Source: Hoplostethus atlanticus (Eukaryota > Chordata > Actinopteri > Trachichthyiformes > Trachichthyidae). Taken from it: a stretch of 64,000 bases of DNA. The stretch lies in assembly GCA_034670405.1 (NCBI GenBank), contig JAXDDX010000007.1, forward strand, positions 6,351,501-6,415,500, written 5' to 3'. Positions within the stretch are counted from its first letter, which is position 1. The number at the start of each line of letters is the position of its first letter. The notes under the pieces were generated by a model. It ran no database searches. It was not told the origin of the DNA and saw only the letters and a list, made by a program, of their open reading frames with translations. Positions 48,501 to 59,135 of the stretch are shown here, piece by piece. Position numbers and translations under genes: made by a program.

Positions 48501-51500
48501 ATTGTCCTCAACTAAAACACATAGTCCAAACAGTGTGCTTCTCCAAGCCTTCTAAAGGTCCTTCTTGCCTCCCTTCCCTCCTTCAGGGAACTCATAACCT
48601 AATGTCATACAGAAACCAAGCACCACACGCTTTCCCCAGTAGCTAGTCAGGAAGCTTAGGTCAACTCAGCTCTGCCTTAATGGGATTGTTCCAGAAGGGA
48701 GCACCAAACTTAATGTGAAGGCAACCTGAAGACATAAAGGTAAACCATCCCTAAGCCCTGCTCCAAGCCCAGGTAATTAATACCCAGCGCACCATGCCGT
48801 GCACTGGGAGTCAATTTTTCAAACAAATTCTCTGCACGTTCTTTTTCTCTTCTAAAATGTTCTCTTGTTTGCAGTGCTAATGCTAATGGTAGCTGAACTG
48901 TTACCTAACTATCACATTTCACATTGTTACCTTATGGAGGCCACAATGTACAACTAGTCTGAACTGTTGTTTTGACTCTTGACCTGCTCTTCAAAAGTCA
49001 AGTCCCTGTCAAAAATCACTTCTAACAAAAAAAATAACATTACATTACATTACATTACAGTCATTTAGCAGACGCTTTTATCCAAAGCGACTTACAATAA
49101 GTGCATTCAACATAGGTAGGCAAGAAAACTACTAGTCACCAGAAATCGTAAGTGCATTTCCTTCCTAAACAAGCAACTAAGAGCATAACTAGTGTTAAGG
49201 TAAGAGTGCAATAAGTTAGCAACCTACTATATCTTAAACAAATTAGACAAATAAGAGAATCAAATAAACAAGAGCTAAGACAACTAAGTGAACCAAATAA
49301 GCAAGAGCTAAGACAATTAAGTGTATCAAATGAACAAGAGCCAATAAACAAGAGCTCAGACACATAATTGAGGACAAATAGGCAAGGCTAAGAGGAAGAG
49401 TCGGGGTAGTGTTTCCTGAAGAGGTGGGTTTTCAGCCTGCGGCGAAAGATGGGCAGCGACTCTGCTGTCCTGACATCAGTGGGGAGTTCATTCCACCACT
49501 GCGGGGCCAGGACAGAGAAGAGCCGTGACCGTGTAGATCGGCCGCAGGGGCCTCTGAGCGACGGGGCAACCAGTCGCCTCGAGGCAGCAGAGCGAAGTGG
49601 TCGGGCGGGGGTGTAAGGCTTGACCATAGCCTGGAGGTAAGAAGGAGCTGTTCCTTTCACTGCCCTATAGGCTAGCACCAGGGTCTTGAACTGGATGCGA
49701 GCCGCTACAGGGAGCCAGTGTAGAGAACGGAGAAGGGTAGTTGTATGGGAGAACTTGGGGCGGTTGAACACCAGACGAGCTGCAGCTTTCTGAACAAGCT
49801 CCAGAGGTCTGATGGCAAACGCCGGGGCACCAGCAAGGAGGGAGTTGCAGTAGTCCAGGCGGGAGATGACAAGAGCCTGGATGAGCACCTGCGCTGCCTT
49901 GTCAGTGAGGAAGGGGCGAATCCTCCTGATGTTGTAGAGGAGGAATCTGCAGGAGCGCGTCACTGATGCGATGTTTGCCGAGAACGACAGTTGGTCGTCC
50001 AGGGTCACACCCAGATTCCTCGCAGTCCGAGTTGACGTCACCACAGCATTATCAATGGTGATGGCCAGGTCTCGGTGCGGACAGCCCTTCCCCGGGAGGA
50101 ACATCAGCTCAGTTTTGTCCAGGTTGAGCTTCAGGTGGTGCATCAACATCCACTCCGAGATGTCTGCCAGGCACGCAGCAATGCGTGCCTCCACTTGTGT
50201 GTCAGAGGGGGGAAATGACAGGATCAGCTGGGTGTCATCTGCATAGCAGTGGTAGGAAAAGTCGTGTGAATGGATAACAGAACCAAGAGATGTTGTGTAG
50301 AGGGAAAAGAGGAGAGGGCCTAGAACCGAGCCTTGCGGAACTCCAGTAGCGAGCCTGCGTGGTTCTGACACAGACCCTCTCAGCGTCACCTGGTAGGAGC
50401 GATCCGTTAGGTAGGATGCAAACATGGAGAGTGCATGGAGATAACAAAATCATTTAAAACAGATTGCCAGGAATTGGGATAGCCAAATAAAATGAGTTCA
50501 GATTTGCTTTCATTGAGTTGCAATAGGTTTTGAGACATCCAACAGTGTTTGCAGCTAGGGTCCCTCGGTTTTAATGGAAAGAGATGGAATGGAAATGGAA
50601 AGAGAAATTGGTCTGGATCTACTAACATGGCCACATTGTGAAGAAAAACAAGTGTGGTTGCAATTAGTCCTGCATGCACAAGGTATTTACTGAGATTGGG
50701 CATGTAGTTGAACAGAGAACAGATCATTGGAATTGTGGATCTACAAATATAAGGATGGAGAAAGTCACATAGAGCCTATAGAGGACTCCTGAGAGGATCT
50801 CTGGCTAAAGAAGAGCAATGTTCTCTCTAGTGGAGTTGGAGGTGTTGCCCAAGAGCACAAATTATGAAATAAAACTTAACACTTTGGTGTAGCCTATGAA
50901 TAAATATCAAGTGGCCCCTGCATTAGATTCATAGGGCCTTAAACAAGATGGCAGAAGATAGGAATGGGAGATGGCTTTTGGAGTGGTGGAGTCTGGCAGC
51001 TGATTATGAATTGTTCTAAACTATTATGGAAAACAGAGTTGAGATGAGAGGAAGGGGGCTGCTAAAGTTGAACATATGTGGTGTTCTTTTCTTAACAAAG
51101 CTTTTCAATGGCGACGTTTTATCCATAGATAAAACATCCCACACTCAACAATTGTTTAGAATTGTTTGAAATTGTTTAGTGCAATTCCAAATTGACATTT
51201 ATTCAAACTATTATGTATTGGCCTATTACAAAGTTAATTAAGTATAGGCTATTCGCTGACATGAACATAAAGATGAAGAGGGTGGGGCCCCGTGGGACCC
51301 CGTGGGTGATGTCTGCTGGGTAAGATGATGAATTTCTATTCAGGCTGGTTGTATTGGAAATAAAGAGTCTCAGCCAGTTCAGTTCTGAGCTGAGATACCT
51401 AGCCACTGCTTAAGGCAGTTAATTAAAATTGTATGGTCCACTGAGTCAAATGTTGCACTAAGGTCTAAAAGGAAATGAGCATTCTGCTGTTACAAATAAT

Positions 51501-52899
51501 AATGATAAACTATATTAATATAGCACCTCTCTTACACAAGTACAAACCTGCTTCACAAGTTAAAGTTTAAAAAAAATCTCAAAAATGTGGTAGTTCAAAA
51601 ATATATCAGTTGAGTGGTACATTCTTCTTCTCTTCTTTTTAACAGGTTTGTGCAGAGACTGCTTGGCTTCTACTACAAGAGTGACGCTGAGGTCCAGCAA
51701 GACTCTGAACTGCAGACGTGGATGCAGGATATCTTTGTACATGGATTCCTTTCCCAAGCAGATACAGGTGAGCTTGAACAAAGGCTGAACCATGACAATG
51801 AATGATGTTCATAGAGGCCATTCTTTTTCTATTCCTATAACTTAGTGTAAATGTATGTATTATAGTCTGCTTGATTCATCTAAACAGCTAAACATCTCTA
51901 ATTCTTGTCATTCTCTCTATTTCTCAGGAATTCCCCAGAGTTTGAGCTCTGTGGCTGAGTTGGTCAAGTTTGTCACCATGGTGATTTTCACCGGTTCAGG
52001 CCAGCACTCTGCTGTCAACTCTGGACAGGTGCGTCCTTATAATCTATAGGCATGGTGAATTATAATGGTTTTATTATTATGGAATGGTAGGTAGTCTAGT
52101 TTTCTCTGAACTGGGTGAAGATGCTGTGGTCAAATGGACAACATCTGAGTTAAATGCCATATACTTTATATGGCATTTAACTCAGATGTATATTTTGTTG
52201 TCAAAGCTTTAACACGTAATAGCTCCAGGACCATCTATAATACTAATAACATCTATAATGTTAACAGCATGTTCATGATGTCAGGCCTTCATATAATAAT
52301 GAATGAATTCATCTGTTATAGTATGACTATGGTGGTTGGATGCCCAACACTCCCATCACCTTGCAACACCCTCCACCCACCACTAAGGGCTCATCAAGCG
52401 AGAGCACTATGCTGCAGACGTTCCCCGACGTCAACACAACAGTGCAGGGCATGTCCACCATGTGGCTACTCAGCAAGCAGTCCAGTGACTTTGTAAGTGT
52501 CCGTTGCTTCATCAACAATTACATAAATCATGTACTAATAGTTTCACTGATATGACATCACAGCCAAAATACCCTCTCGTTACATCTTCGAAAAGAATCC
52601 TGCTCACTTCCTTGAAATGTTATAACACTGACAAGCTTGATTCATCTTAGAATCAGGAAAACAAAACTTGTTTGTGTTTTTTTTTTAATTCATTTTAATA
52701 TAATGTTGAATCTCATCAGGTGGCTATGGGCCGGTACCCAGAGGAGCATTTCAGTGAGGACATTCCCTGCAAGTTGATAAAGAATTTTCAAGGAGAACTT
52801 GAAGTTTTAACTGCAGTTGTCAAAGCCAGAAATCAGAGTCTGGAAGTCCCATACACATACATGGACCCAGCGGTGATGGAAAATAGTGTAGCCATTTGA
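42567..52899 (+). CDS. Animal lipoxygenase, ALOXE3-like (hydroperoxide isomerase ALOXE3-like), copy 1, complete
   Basis: Iron-dependent lipoxygenase acting on polyunsaturated fatty acids or their hydroperoxides. Coding exons: 42567-42719, 44153-44357, 44504-44585, 44834-44956, 45163-45266, 45487-45653, 45899-46042, 46434-46637, 46856-46942, 47059-47228, 51646-51767, 51928-52028, 52322-52492, 52720-52899. They total 2013 nt, 670 aa. The N-terminal PLAT/C2 barrel (about residues 1-115) is followed by the catalytic domain. Iron ligands are all present: H367 and H372 (HLLRTH), H547 and N551 (GQHSAVN), C-terminal I670 (MENSVAI). The Coffa-site position reads Ala (NYLAR), typical of S-type enzymes. 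Residues around [16 protein letters not shown] and the C-terminus resemble ALOXE3 more than ALOX5, but true orthology needs a tree. The exon 2 donor (gttcat) is weak but kept in both copies. ATTAAA lies at 52902-52907 and AATAAA at 53350. Confidence 0.93.
42792..44036 (-). mobile_element. Degenerate Tc1/mariner-like transposon in lipoxygenase intron 1
   Basis: Ends are inverted: cttgaaagtttgtgaaccc at the left and ggggttcacaaaccttcaa at the right. On the minus strand a decayed transposase gives [11 protein letters not shown], the Tc1-type first catalytic Asp motif, followed by a broken frame. Length is 1.25 kb. The corresponding intron of copy 2 (55697-55928) has no such element. Confidence 0.75.
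49036..50430 (-). mobile_element. L2-type LINE, 5'-truncated, with long intact reverse transcriptase frame
   Basis: The minus-strand ORF 50425-49388 (345 aa) has the RT motifs [16 protein letters not shown] and the catalytic YADD ([13 protein letters not shown]), then [24 protein letters not shown] and [14 protein letters not shown]. It ends with [11 protein letters not shown]. The 3' UTR contains the widespread fish LINE/SINE tail (agcgtctgctaaatgac on the minus strand) and a (TGTAA)n terminal repeat at 49036-49059. No internal stop lies in 345 codons, so the insertion looks young. The N-terminal ORF2 part and ORF1 are missing. The L2 assignment is from motif style. Confidence 0.9.
50440..51470 (-). 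mobile_element. Older LINE fragment (reverse transcriptase region), decayed
   Basis: Minus-strand pieces in several frames: [14 protein letters not shown] (RT motif A, about 51470-51420), [13 protein letters not shown] (about 51290) and [20 protein letters not shown] (about 50540-50480). They are in the correct order for one LINE ORF2 but with frameshifts and stops. The younger LINE directly abuts its 3' side in the same orientation. Confidence 0.7.
52141..52189. repeat. Perfect 23-bp-arm palindrome in lipoxygenase intron 12
   Basis: The arm acatctgagttaaatgcc-atata and its exact complement are separated by the 3-nt spacer ctt. It is expected to extrude as a hairpin. In the pseudogene only the right arm remains (about 61491-61522). 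Confidence 0.97.
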
Positions 52900-53879
52900 A
52901 CATTAAAGGTGTGACCTTCCTGACTTTGGGCAGGTCTCTCTCTCACTGTTTTCCAAGTGGTTTGGTCTGTTCAATAAGGCCTTTCAGTCTTTCAACTTTA
53001 AATCCAGTGATGAGTTTTATTATTCTTTTTATATTTGATACTTGAAAAGATACAAAAACAAATGTATTGTTGTGATGCATGTTTCTGCTTGCTTTTCAGA
53101 CTTTCTTGGCTTCTTGGCTTTAATATAGTAACTTTGCTGTAACATCATATTAGCCAAGAGTATAGTTGCAACATTGCTAAAATGAATACTTCAAACTGGT
53201 GTAAAGTTTCTGAAGAAAATGTGTGTGGCATGTTAAACATTTTGGTATCAAGTCTCTCGTGTAACGCTCCTGTATGAAAATAATAGCAGTCAATGGAAAA
53301 ATACATCAACCACACATAAACCACACATAAAATGCTATAATTTGATGATAATAAAATGTTTTAAAGCAACTTTTTGAACATTTATTGCCTACATTACTGA
53401 TAGTGACTGTTCAGTTTCAATATGGAATTCACCATTTTTATTTGCACTGGTTATTTTCAGCTTCCCACAAGCAGTGACAGCAACTGAGAGAAAAAAAACA
53501 TAGCAACAAAGTACTTATGCTGTCAATGCTGCAACATCGGAGACACACCCCTTAGATGACATGTTTTAAAAATGGCTTCACCTAAAGTTAGAATCGAAAC
53601 ATCTTATTTCTCATGTGTCGTATGTTAATGTGTTAGTGAGCAAAAAGTGCATACCAGTTTGTGCACTCCCTCTGCAACTTGGTGTAAAATAGAGCCTGAT
53701 GAAAACAAACATTGTGCAGTCAAGCTGAATTTATATCTTCAAATATATGTATATTTAAAGAATGAATTATTTGTTATAATAGATTGATAATTGATCATTG
53801 ATTGTGTCTTGCTGCTTGGCAGTGATATCATTTCAGAGCTGTTTTTGACCTCCCTTGAATAGTGTGACATGTTCCTGTA
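52900..53879 (+). other. 3' flank of lipoxygenase copy 1
   Basis: Contains ATTAAA (52902) and AATAAA (53350) as possible poly(A) signals. Homology to 62541-63010 runs to about 53470. From about 53620 the sequence resembles the promoter upstream region of copy C (54610-54810). Confidence 0.65.
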
Positions 53880-53985
53880 TGTGAGGAGGAATAGCCAGGG
53901 GTGACACACTCCAAAAGCTGTATGTATAAAAGGAAACCAATTCGGATTAATGTTATTTATGGAGTTTTTTTTGGGCCCCACAAAG
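53880..53985 (+). promoter_or_regulatory. Orphan lipoxygenase promoter and first exon, copy B (no gene body)
   Basis: The block gtgacacactccaaaagctg is followed by a consensus TATA box (tataaaagg, 53925-53933), a short exon-like segment, and the donor CAAAG|gtaaga after 53985. It matches promoter copies A and C, but the next sequence (54080 on) is the duplicated tbck 3' end, not a lipoxygenase exon. Upstream sequence at 53640-53760 also matches the promoter upstream sequence at 54610-54810. It could drive a non-coding transcript or splice into the pseudogene; that is inference. Confidence 0.6.
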
Positions 53986-54079
53986 GTAAGAGAGATGCTG
54001 CTGGCAGCTGTCACAATAGGTAGGACAATCCAGATATGATATTAGGAACTTAGCACTGATAAAAAAAATCCATTTCTGT

Positions 54080-54600
54080 CTGGATGGAGGGATCAACAAG
54101 CTAAAGCCCCACTGGACTGCCCACCTCGGCCCTGATCTGACCCCATGCCTCAGCTAGCGGTCAAATTTAACTTCACATGATCAAAGGGGAAGAGCGAAAG
54201 CATGCGTTTGGTTTTGTGCTGACATTAAAGTGTAATCACTGTATATAGAAGTGTGTTTTTTTTACCATCAGGCCATCACCTTGGAATGAAAAGAACAGCA
54301 TCAAACAGTAATCTTCTTTTTACCCCCAGTTCTATTCCTTCACTGAATATGTGGGACAGCTTATTGAAGGTGTGACAAGTAATAACACAAGTACAAACTG
54401 TAAAGCTGCAGCATTGGTGCTCGTTTGAGCTTCATGATTGAACAAAAACACTACTAAGTTTTTTATTATCACTGGAATGTTTTGTTATATGCTTTTACGT
54501 CTTAACAAGGGTAACAAGGGTGGATAAAGTGAGTTCCCTGTGACCCGTACAAACAGCTTGATCTGCACCTGGGCCTGTCTGCTCAACCACGGTCATTTGA
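54080..54600 (+). pseudogene. Duplicated 3' end of tbck (exon 24 tail and 3' flank)
   Basis: From 54080 the sequence follows tbck from 41036 (ctggatggagggatcaacaa), with an extra C and further changes that break the reading frame. It continues through the stop region, ATTAAA (54224-54229) and about 300 bp of 3' flank (tgaatatgtgggacag). There is no splice acceptor or upstream exon. It marks where the tandem duplication began inside the last tbck exon. Confidence 0.85.
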
Positions 54601-55049
54601 TTTTATTATCGTGTTAGTGAGCAAAGAGTGCATACCGGTTTGTGCATGTGGTGATTTCATAAGTAGGCTTTGCATTTAATTGTTTGTATTTGATTGTTTA
54701 AGAGGATTTCACTCCCTCTGCAACTTGGTAACAAGGTACAAACATGGTATGTGTACATGAAAATTGGTCAACCTGAATTTATATCTTCAAATATATGTAT
54801 ATATTTAAAGAATGACAGCAAATCCTATACTAATGCTTGTAAGCTGAGAAAGCTGGGTTCTTTTTGTTGTTTGTTTTTTAAATCTTTTTAAGATAAACAC
54901 CATTTTACATCACCATTTTCTTTCCAGGTACAATAATCTACTGCACTTTGAACTCTACAAAGTATCCGATAATTGTAAGCATTGTTTGAGCCATTCATTT
55001 CACCTCTTCCCTGGAAAGTGTAACATGCTACAGGACATAAGGAGGAATA

Positions 55050-55143
55050 GCTGAGTGACACACCCTCAAAGCTGTGTGTATAAAAGGAAGGGCAACCACT
55101 GTGGATTTGTGTTATTTAAGGAACTTTTCTGGGTCCTACAAAG
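55050..55143 (+). promoter_or_regulatory. Lipoxygenase promoter and non-coding first exon, copy C (pseudogene copy)
   Basis: gtgacacaccctcaaagctg is followed by a consensus TATA box (tataaaagg, 55079-55087) and the donor AAAG|gtaaga after 55143. The matching acceptor before the ATG is lost: copy 1 reads ctcctcagagtgaaaATG, this copy reads ctcctcctgaaaATG. The promoter is intact, but normal splicing to the coding region is not. Confidence 0.6.
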
Positions 55144-55802
55144 GTAAGAGAGATGGTGATCTGAATAGGTAGCACTTGGACATAAAAAATCTGTGTTATG
55201 AATGATACACCATTTGGAAGTGATTGTCTTCACGCTGATTGCAAATAGATCTGTCAATCTACTAGATCCTGTCTTGAGCTTTATGGTGTTTCTATGGAGT
55301 TGTATTGCTATTAATACCCTTATTTGAGGTTTTACAATTGTAATAGCTTTTCCTTTATTCTTTTCTTATATTCTGTTCCATTGTAAATCCATTGCCTACC
55401 ATGTAAACATTGACGAAGTGCAATTGTTGTTCATTCATTATACTGTTAGGTGCATATACTTGTGCAATATCTGAGGTTTATGGCTATTCTGTCTGGGTGT
55501 TGTTACATGCTGCCTACAAAATTTCTATCTGCTCCTCCTGAAAATGGTGAAGTATGAAGTGACTGTCACCACTGCAATCCTTTCTCAGGCCACCACTATG
55601 AACAATGTCTTCATGAAGCTGGTGGGCACAGATGGAGAGAGTAAGCACACGTGGCTCACCAGCCTTGAGGGAACTGCTGCCTTCTACCTAGGAGCAGTGA
55701 GTCTGGAATATTCCTCTATATTTTTGATTATATGATTAGGCCACTAATTGAGATGTTTTTGCACTCCAATATCACAGTGCTAGTATGCTAACTGATAAGA
55801 CA

Positions 55803-55853
55803 GGGTTGATTTCATTGTTCGTGGCAGGCACCCACGAACAATGAAATCAACCC
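55803..55853. repeat. 22-bp-arm hairpin in pseudogene intron 1
   Basis: gggttgatttcattgttcgt-gg and its exact complement lie around a short spacer. It is absent from the matching intron of copy 1 (around 44075-44100), so it arose or was inserted after duplication. Confidence 0.9.
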
Positions 55854-56409
55854 TTATCTTTTGAATAGGCCTATTTTCTCCCTCAGCATTCAATTACTCA
55901 GAGCCCCTCTCTCCGTTTGTGTGTGCAGGTGTCTACATTTTACGTGTCCTGCCCTACTTCCCTTGGCAAGCTGGTACTGATAGAGGTTGACAAAAAAGCC
56001 CCTCCCCCCATTTCCAGAAGACTCCTGGTTCCCCTCCAAGGTGAAAGTCAAATCCCCAGAGGGAGACACCTACCACTTTCCTGTCTACCGCTGGATCTCT
56101 GACAGCGAAGTTCACCTGTTCAGAGAAGGCACAGGTTCATGGATTTTCATATATATCTACTAATGTACTGTGTCCACCAGAGAACAGATTCTATTTTTGA
56201 ATGTTGCAAGGTGGCTGCTGTAACCTTTTGCTTACATGTATCAACAATATTAAACCTTGGTTTTCTTTGGTTGTTTTCAGCTCTAAGAGTCTTTGAAGAC
56301 ACTCATCACCTTGGCAAGTACAGCAGGGTGAAGGAGCTGAAGCTGAGAGGGGAACAGTATTGGTGAGAGCAGGGTTTACACATAGCACATACTCCAACCA
56401 CCCCACATA

Positions 56410-57236
56410 CACCGATCAGCCATAACATTAAAACCACCTGCCTAATATTGTGTAGGTCCGCCTCGTGCCGCCAAAACAGCTCTGACCCGTCGAGGCATGG
56501 ACTCCACAAGACCTCTGAAGGTGTCCTGTGGTATCTGGCACCAAGACGTTAGCAGCAGATCCTTTAAGTCCTGTAAGTTGCGAGGTGGGGCCACCATGGA
56601 TTTGACTTGTTTTTCCACCACATCCCACAGATGCTCGATCAGATTGAGATCTGGGGAATTTGGAGGCCAAGTCAACACCTTGAACTCTTTGTCATGTTCC
56701 TCAAACCATTCATGAACAATTTTTGCAGTGTGGCAGGGTGCATTATCCTGCTGAAAGAGGCCACTGCCATCAGGGAATACCGTTGCCATGAAGGGGTGTA
56801 CTTGGTCTGCAACAATGTTTAGGTAGGTGGTACGTGTCAAAGTAACATCCACATGAATGCCAGGACCCAAGGTTTCCCAGCTGAACATTGCCCAGAGCAT
56901 CACACTGCCTCCGCTGGCTTGCCTTCTTCCCATAGTGCATCCTGGTGCCATCTCTTCCCCAGGTAAACGATGCACACGCACCCGGCAGTCCACATGATGT
57001 AAAAGAAAACGTGATTCGTCAGACCAGACCACCTTCTTCCATTGCTCGATGGTCCAGTTCTGATGCTCACGTGCCCATTGTAGGCACTTTCGGCGGTGGA
57101 CAGGGGTCAGCATGGGCACTCTGACTGTTCACTTGCTTCCCAATATATCCCACCCCTTGACAGGTGCCATTGTAACAAGATAATAAATGTTATTCACTTC
57201 ACCTGTCAGTGGTTTTAATGTTGTGGCTGATCGGTG
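56410..57236 (-). mobile_element. Tc1/mariner transposon, internally deleted, with 225-codon open transposase C-terminal part
   Basis: TIRs caccgatcagcc.../...ggctgatcggtg are flanked by TA on both sides. It belongs to the same family as 26076-27331. The minus-strand ORF 57119-56442 keeps VWSDESRF, FQQDNAPCHTA and PDLNLIEHLWD; 36 residues lie between the second Asp and the Glu (DD36E spacing). The N-terminal DNA-binding part is lost by a deletion whose junction shares ctgac with both parent sites. It lies between exons 3 and 5 of the lipoxygenase pseudogene. Confidence 0.93.
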
Positions 57237-59135
57237 TAGTTACCAATGATATAATTATCTAATACCTTAAGCATAAACAAATATACAGTGCCTGTCATGG
57301 TTTATTGTTATTTTGCATTATGTGTACATGTCATGACAATGTAATTGATATTATATATGCTTATTTGTCAATTAGTATATTATGTATGCATGCTATAATT
57401 TGAAAGAGGGCAATTCTTCTTGTTTCTGTTTCCTAGGCTGACAGAGCTGAAACTAAAGGGGCTGTCTGACTGTAAGGAGAACTGGACTTGTATTGATGCT
57501 ATTAAGCGAGTCTTCTACAGCAAAAAAAAAGCCATATCAGGTACTGTGTTATACAAGTCAGTATACAATCAGTGTGGTTCTGCTGGAGTTTGCTAATTCA
57601 TAGTCTGACTCACTTATTCTGGGCCGAGACACTGAAACATCAAGAAACTCAAGGATACAGGCATGGACAGAGACATGTCTGACTCTCAGCTTAACACTGT
57701 GTTTTCTCATTGTTCTTGTTCCACATGCTAAGCTGGTAAAAGGGATATTTTTAATATTTTTTTTATAATGTTTAGCTCAGTAAAGATAGTAAACCCTATT
57801 CTCTCTCCAGACTATGTCCAGCAACACTGGAAGGAGGATGCATGTTTTGGCTACCAGTTTCTGAATGGTGTCAACCCCATGCTGATCTGTCGTTGCTCAG
57901 TCCTGCCTAAGAACTTCCCCGTCACTGATGACATGATCTTCCTCCGTGGTGGGAGCAGCTTAGCAGACGAAATGCAGGTCTGTTTGTCATATACTAGATA
58001 AATAAACTGATGTCCTCCATTAGACGATTATTGTTTTTCAGCTAACTATAAAACTAATGGAGATAGAGACTTGATTCCAGGGTCCATGTTTGCAGGGTCG
58101 CAATGTTAATTAAACATAAAGTTTAGATGATAAGAATGATGTATTTGAGTGTAACAGCAAGTTGGACAGTTCTTCAGCATCGGTGCTGGTTTGCTCTTTA
58201 TCTTTATCATTTAAACTTTATAATTTCAAAATCATGTGTCATGTATCGAACAATGTCAGTACTTCATAATGGGTTTTTTAAAGCTTCACTAGACAACATT
58301 GTACAGTGGCGGTCCCAAATGGCAGTGTGAAATAATTATTTAAGTTTGTCATGGTGTGAAGGTCTTCATTACCCAGAAATCATGTAAAGTCGGCGATTCT
58401 ACGGAGTCTCAATGAGTGGGGGTGGGGATGGGAGGCTTCTCTGCTCCAGCCCCAATCTGTGATTTAGACTAATAAGACAGGTGTGTTTTTACATTAAAAT
58501 CTTGCTTAGATCAGCTTTAATGCTTATTGAATGAATCATCCATGCACCTCTCTCTTCTCCTGTAGTTGAAGCAGCAGCCAGCAGATGACAACCCGATCTT
58601 TTTTCCTACTGACTCTGAGTATGACTGGTTGATGGCAAAGATTTTGTGTGCAGAGTGCAGATTTCAGTGAGCACCAACTTAATGTTCACCTGCCACGCAC
58701 TCACCTGCTGGCGGAGGTTTTTGCAGTCTCACTGCTGCGCAACCTGCCCATGGTGCATCCCCTGTACAAGGTAGCTGGATAAGAGGATACTGTACTTAAG
58801 TAAAAAAAAAAAAATCTCAGTCTTCTTGTTCATGGCCTCTAAGAACAAAGGAAGGCCTCAGGGTATATGACTTAATTATTGCATAGACTGCCAATAATCA
58901 CACAAAAAACATTATTGACAAAGAGTTTTCACACAGGTATGAAATGACCAGCACACTGATTTACACATTGTGTAAACAATGCAATATATTTCATATTGTT
59001 ATATCATCTAAAGTCTGTATCCATATGTGTCACACATTTGATTGTTTCCTAGTTTGCAGCTTCTGGTGGAGAGATTATGATGACGATCCTGAAGAGAGGG
59101 CTGTCCTCCATGACCTACAGCTCCCTCTGTATACC

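Larger units (their letters stand above)
47229..51645 (+). other. Lipoxygenase intron 10 (4.4 kb)
   Basis: 47390-48250 is AT-rich with many ttaat/taacta motifs (possible degraded MITE). 48340-48860 is shared with the pseudogene intron (60230-60790). 49036-51470 is LINE sequence on the minus strand. No exon was seen. Confidence 0.65.
41036..53470 (+). repeat. Tandem duplication unit 1 (tbck exon 24 tail through lipoxygenase copy 1)
   Basis: Direct comparison by eye shows this segment is repeated in the same order and direction at 54080-63010. Matching landmarks are ctggatggaggg in the last tbck exon, ATTAAA, tgaatatgtgggacag, the TATA block, lipoxygenase exons, and the 3' flank gaaaataatagcag. 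The ends are approximate. Confidence 0.85.

Noticed and set aside
48287-48646. 119-codon ORF in lipoxygenase intron 10
   Set aside because: The matching region of the pseudogene intron (60230-60600) does not preserve the frame; this is intron sequence.
49745-50246. Plus-strand ORFs of 73 and 91 codons
   Set aside because: They are antisense shadows of the LINE reverse transcriptase frame on the minus strand.
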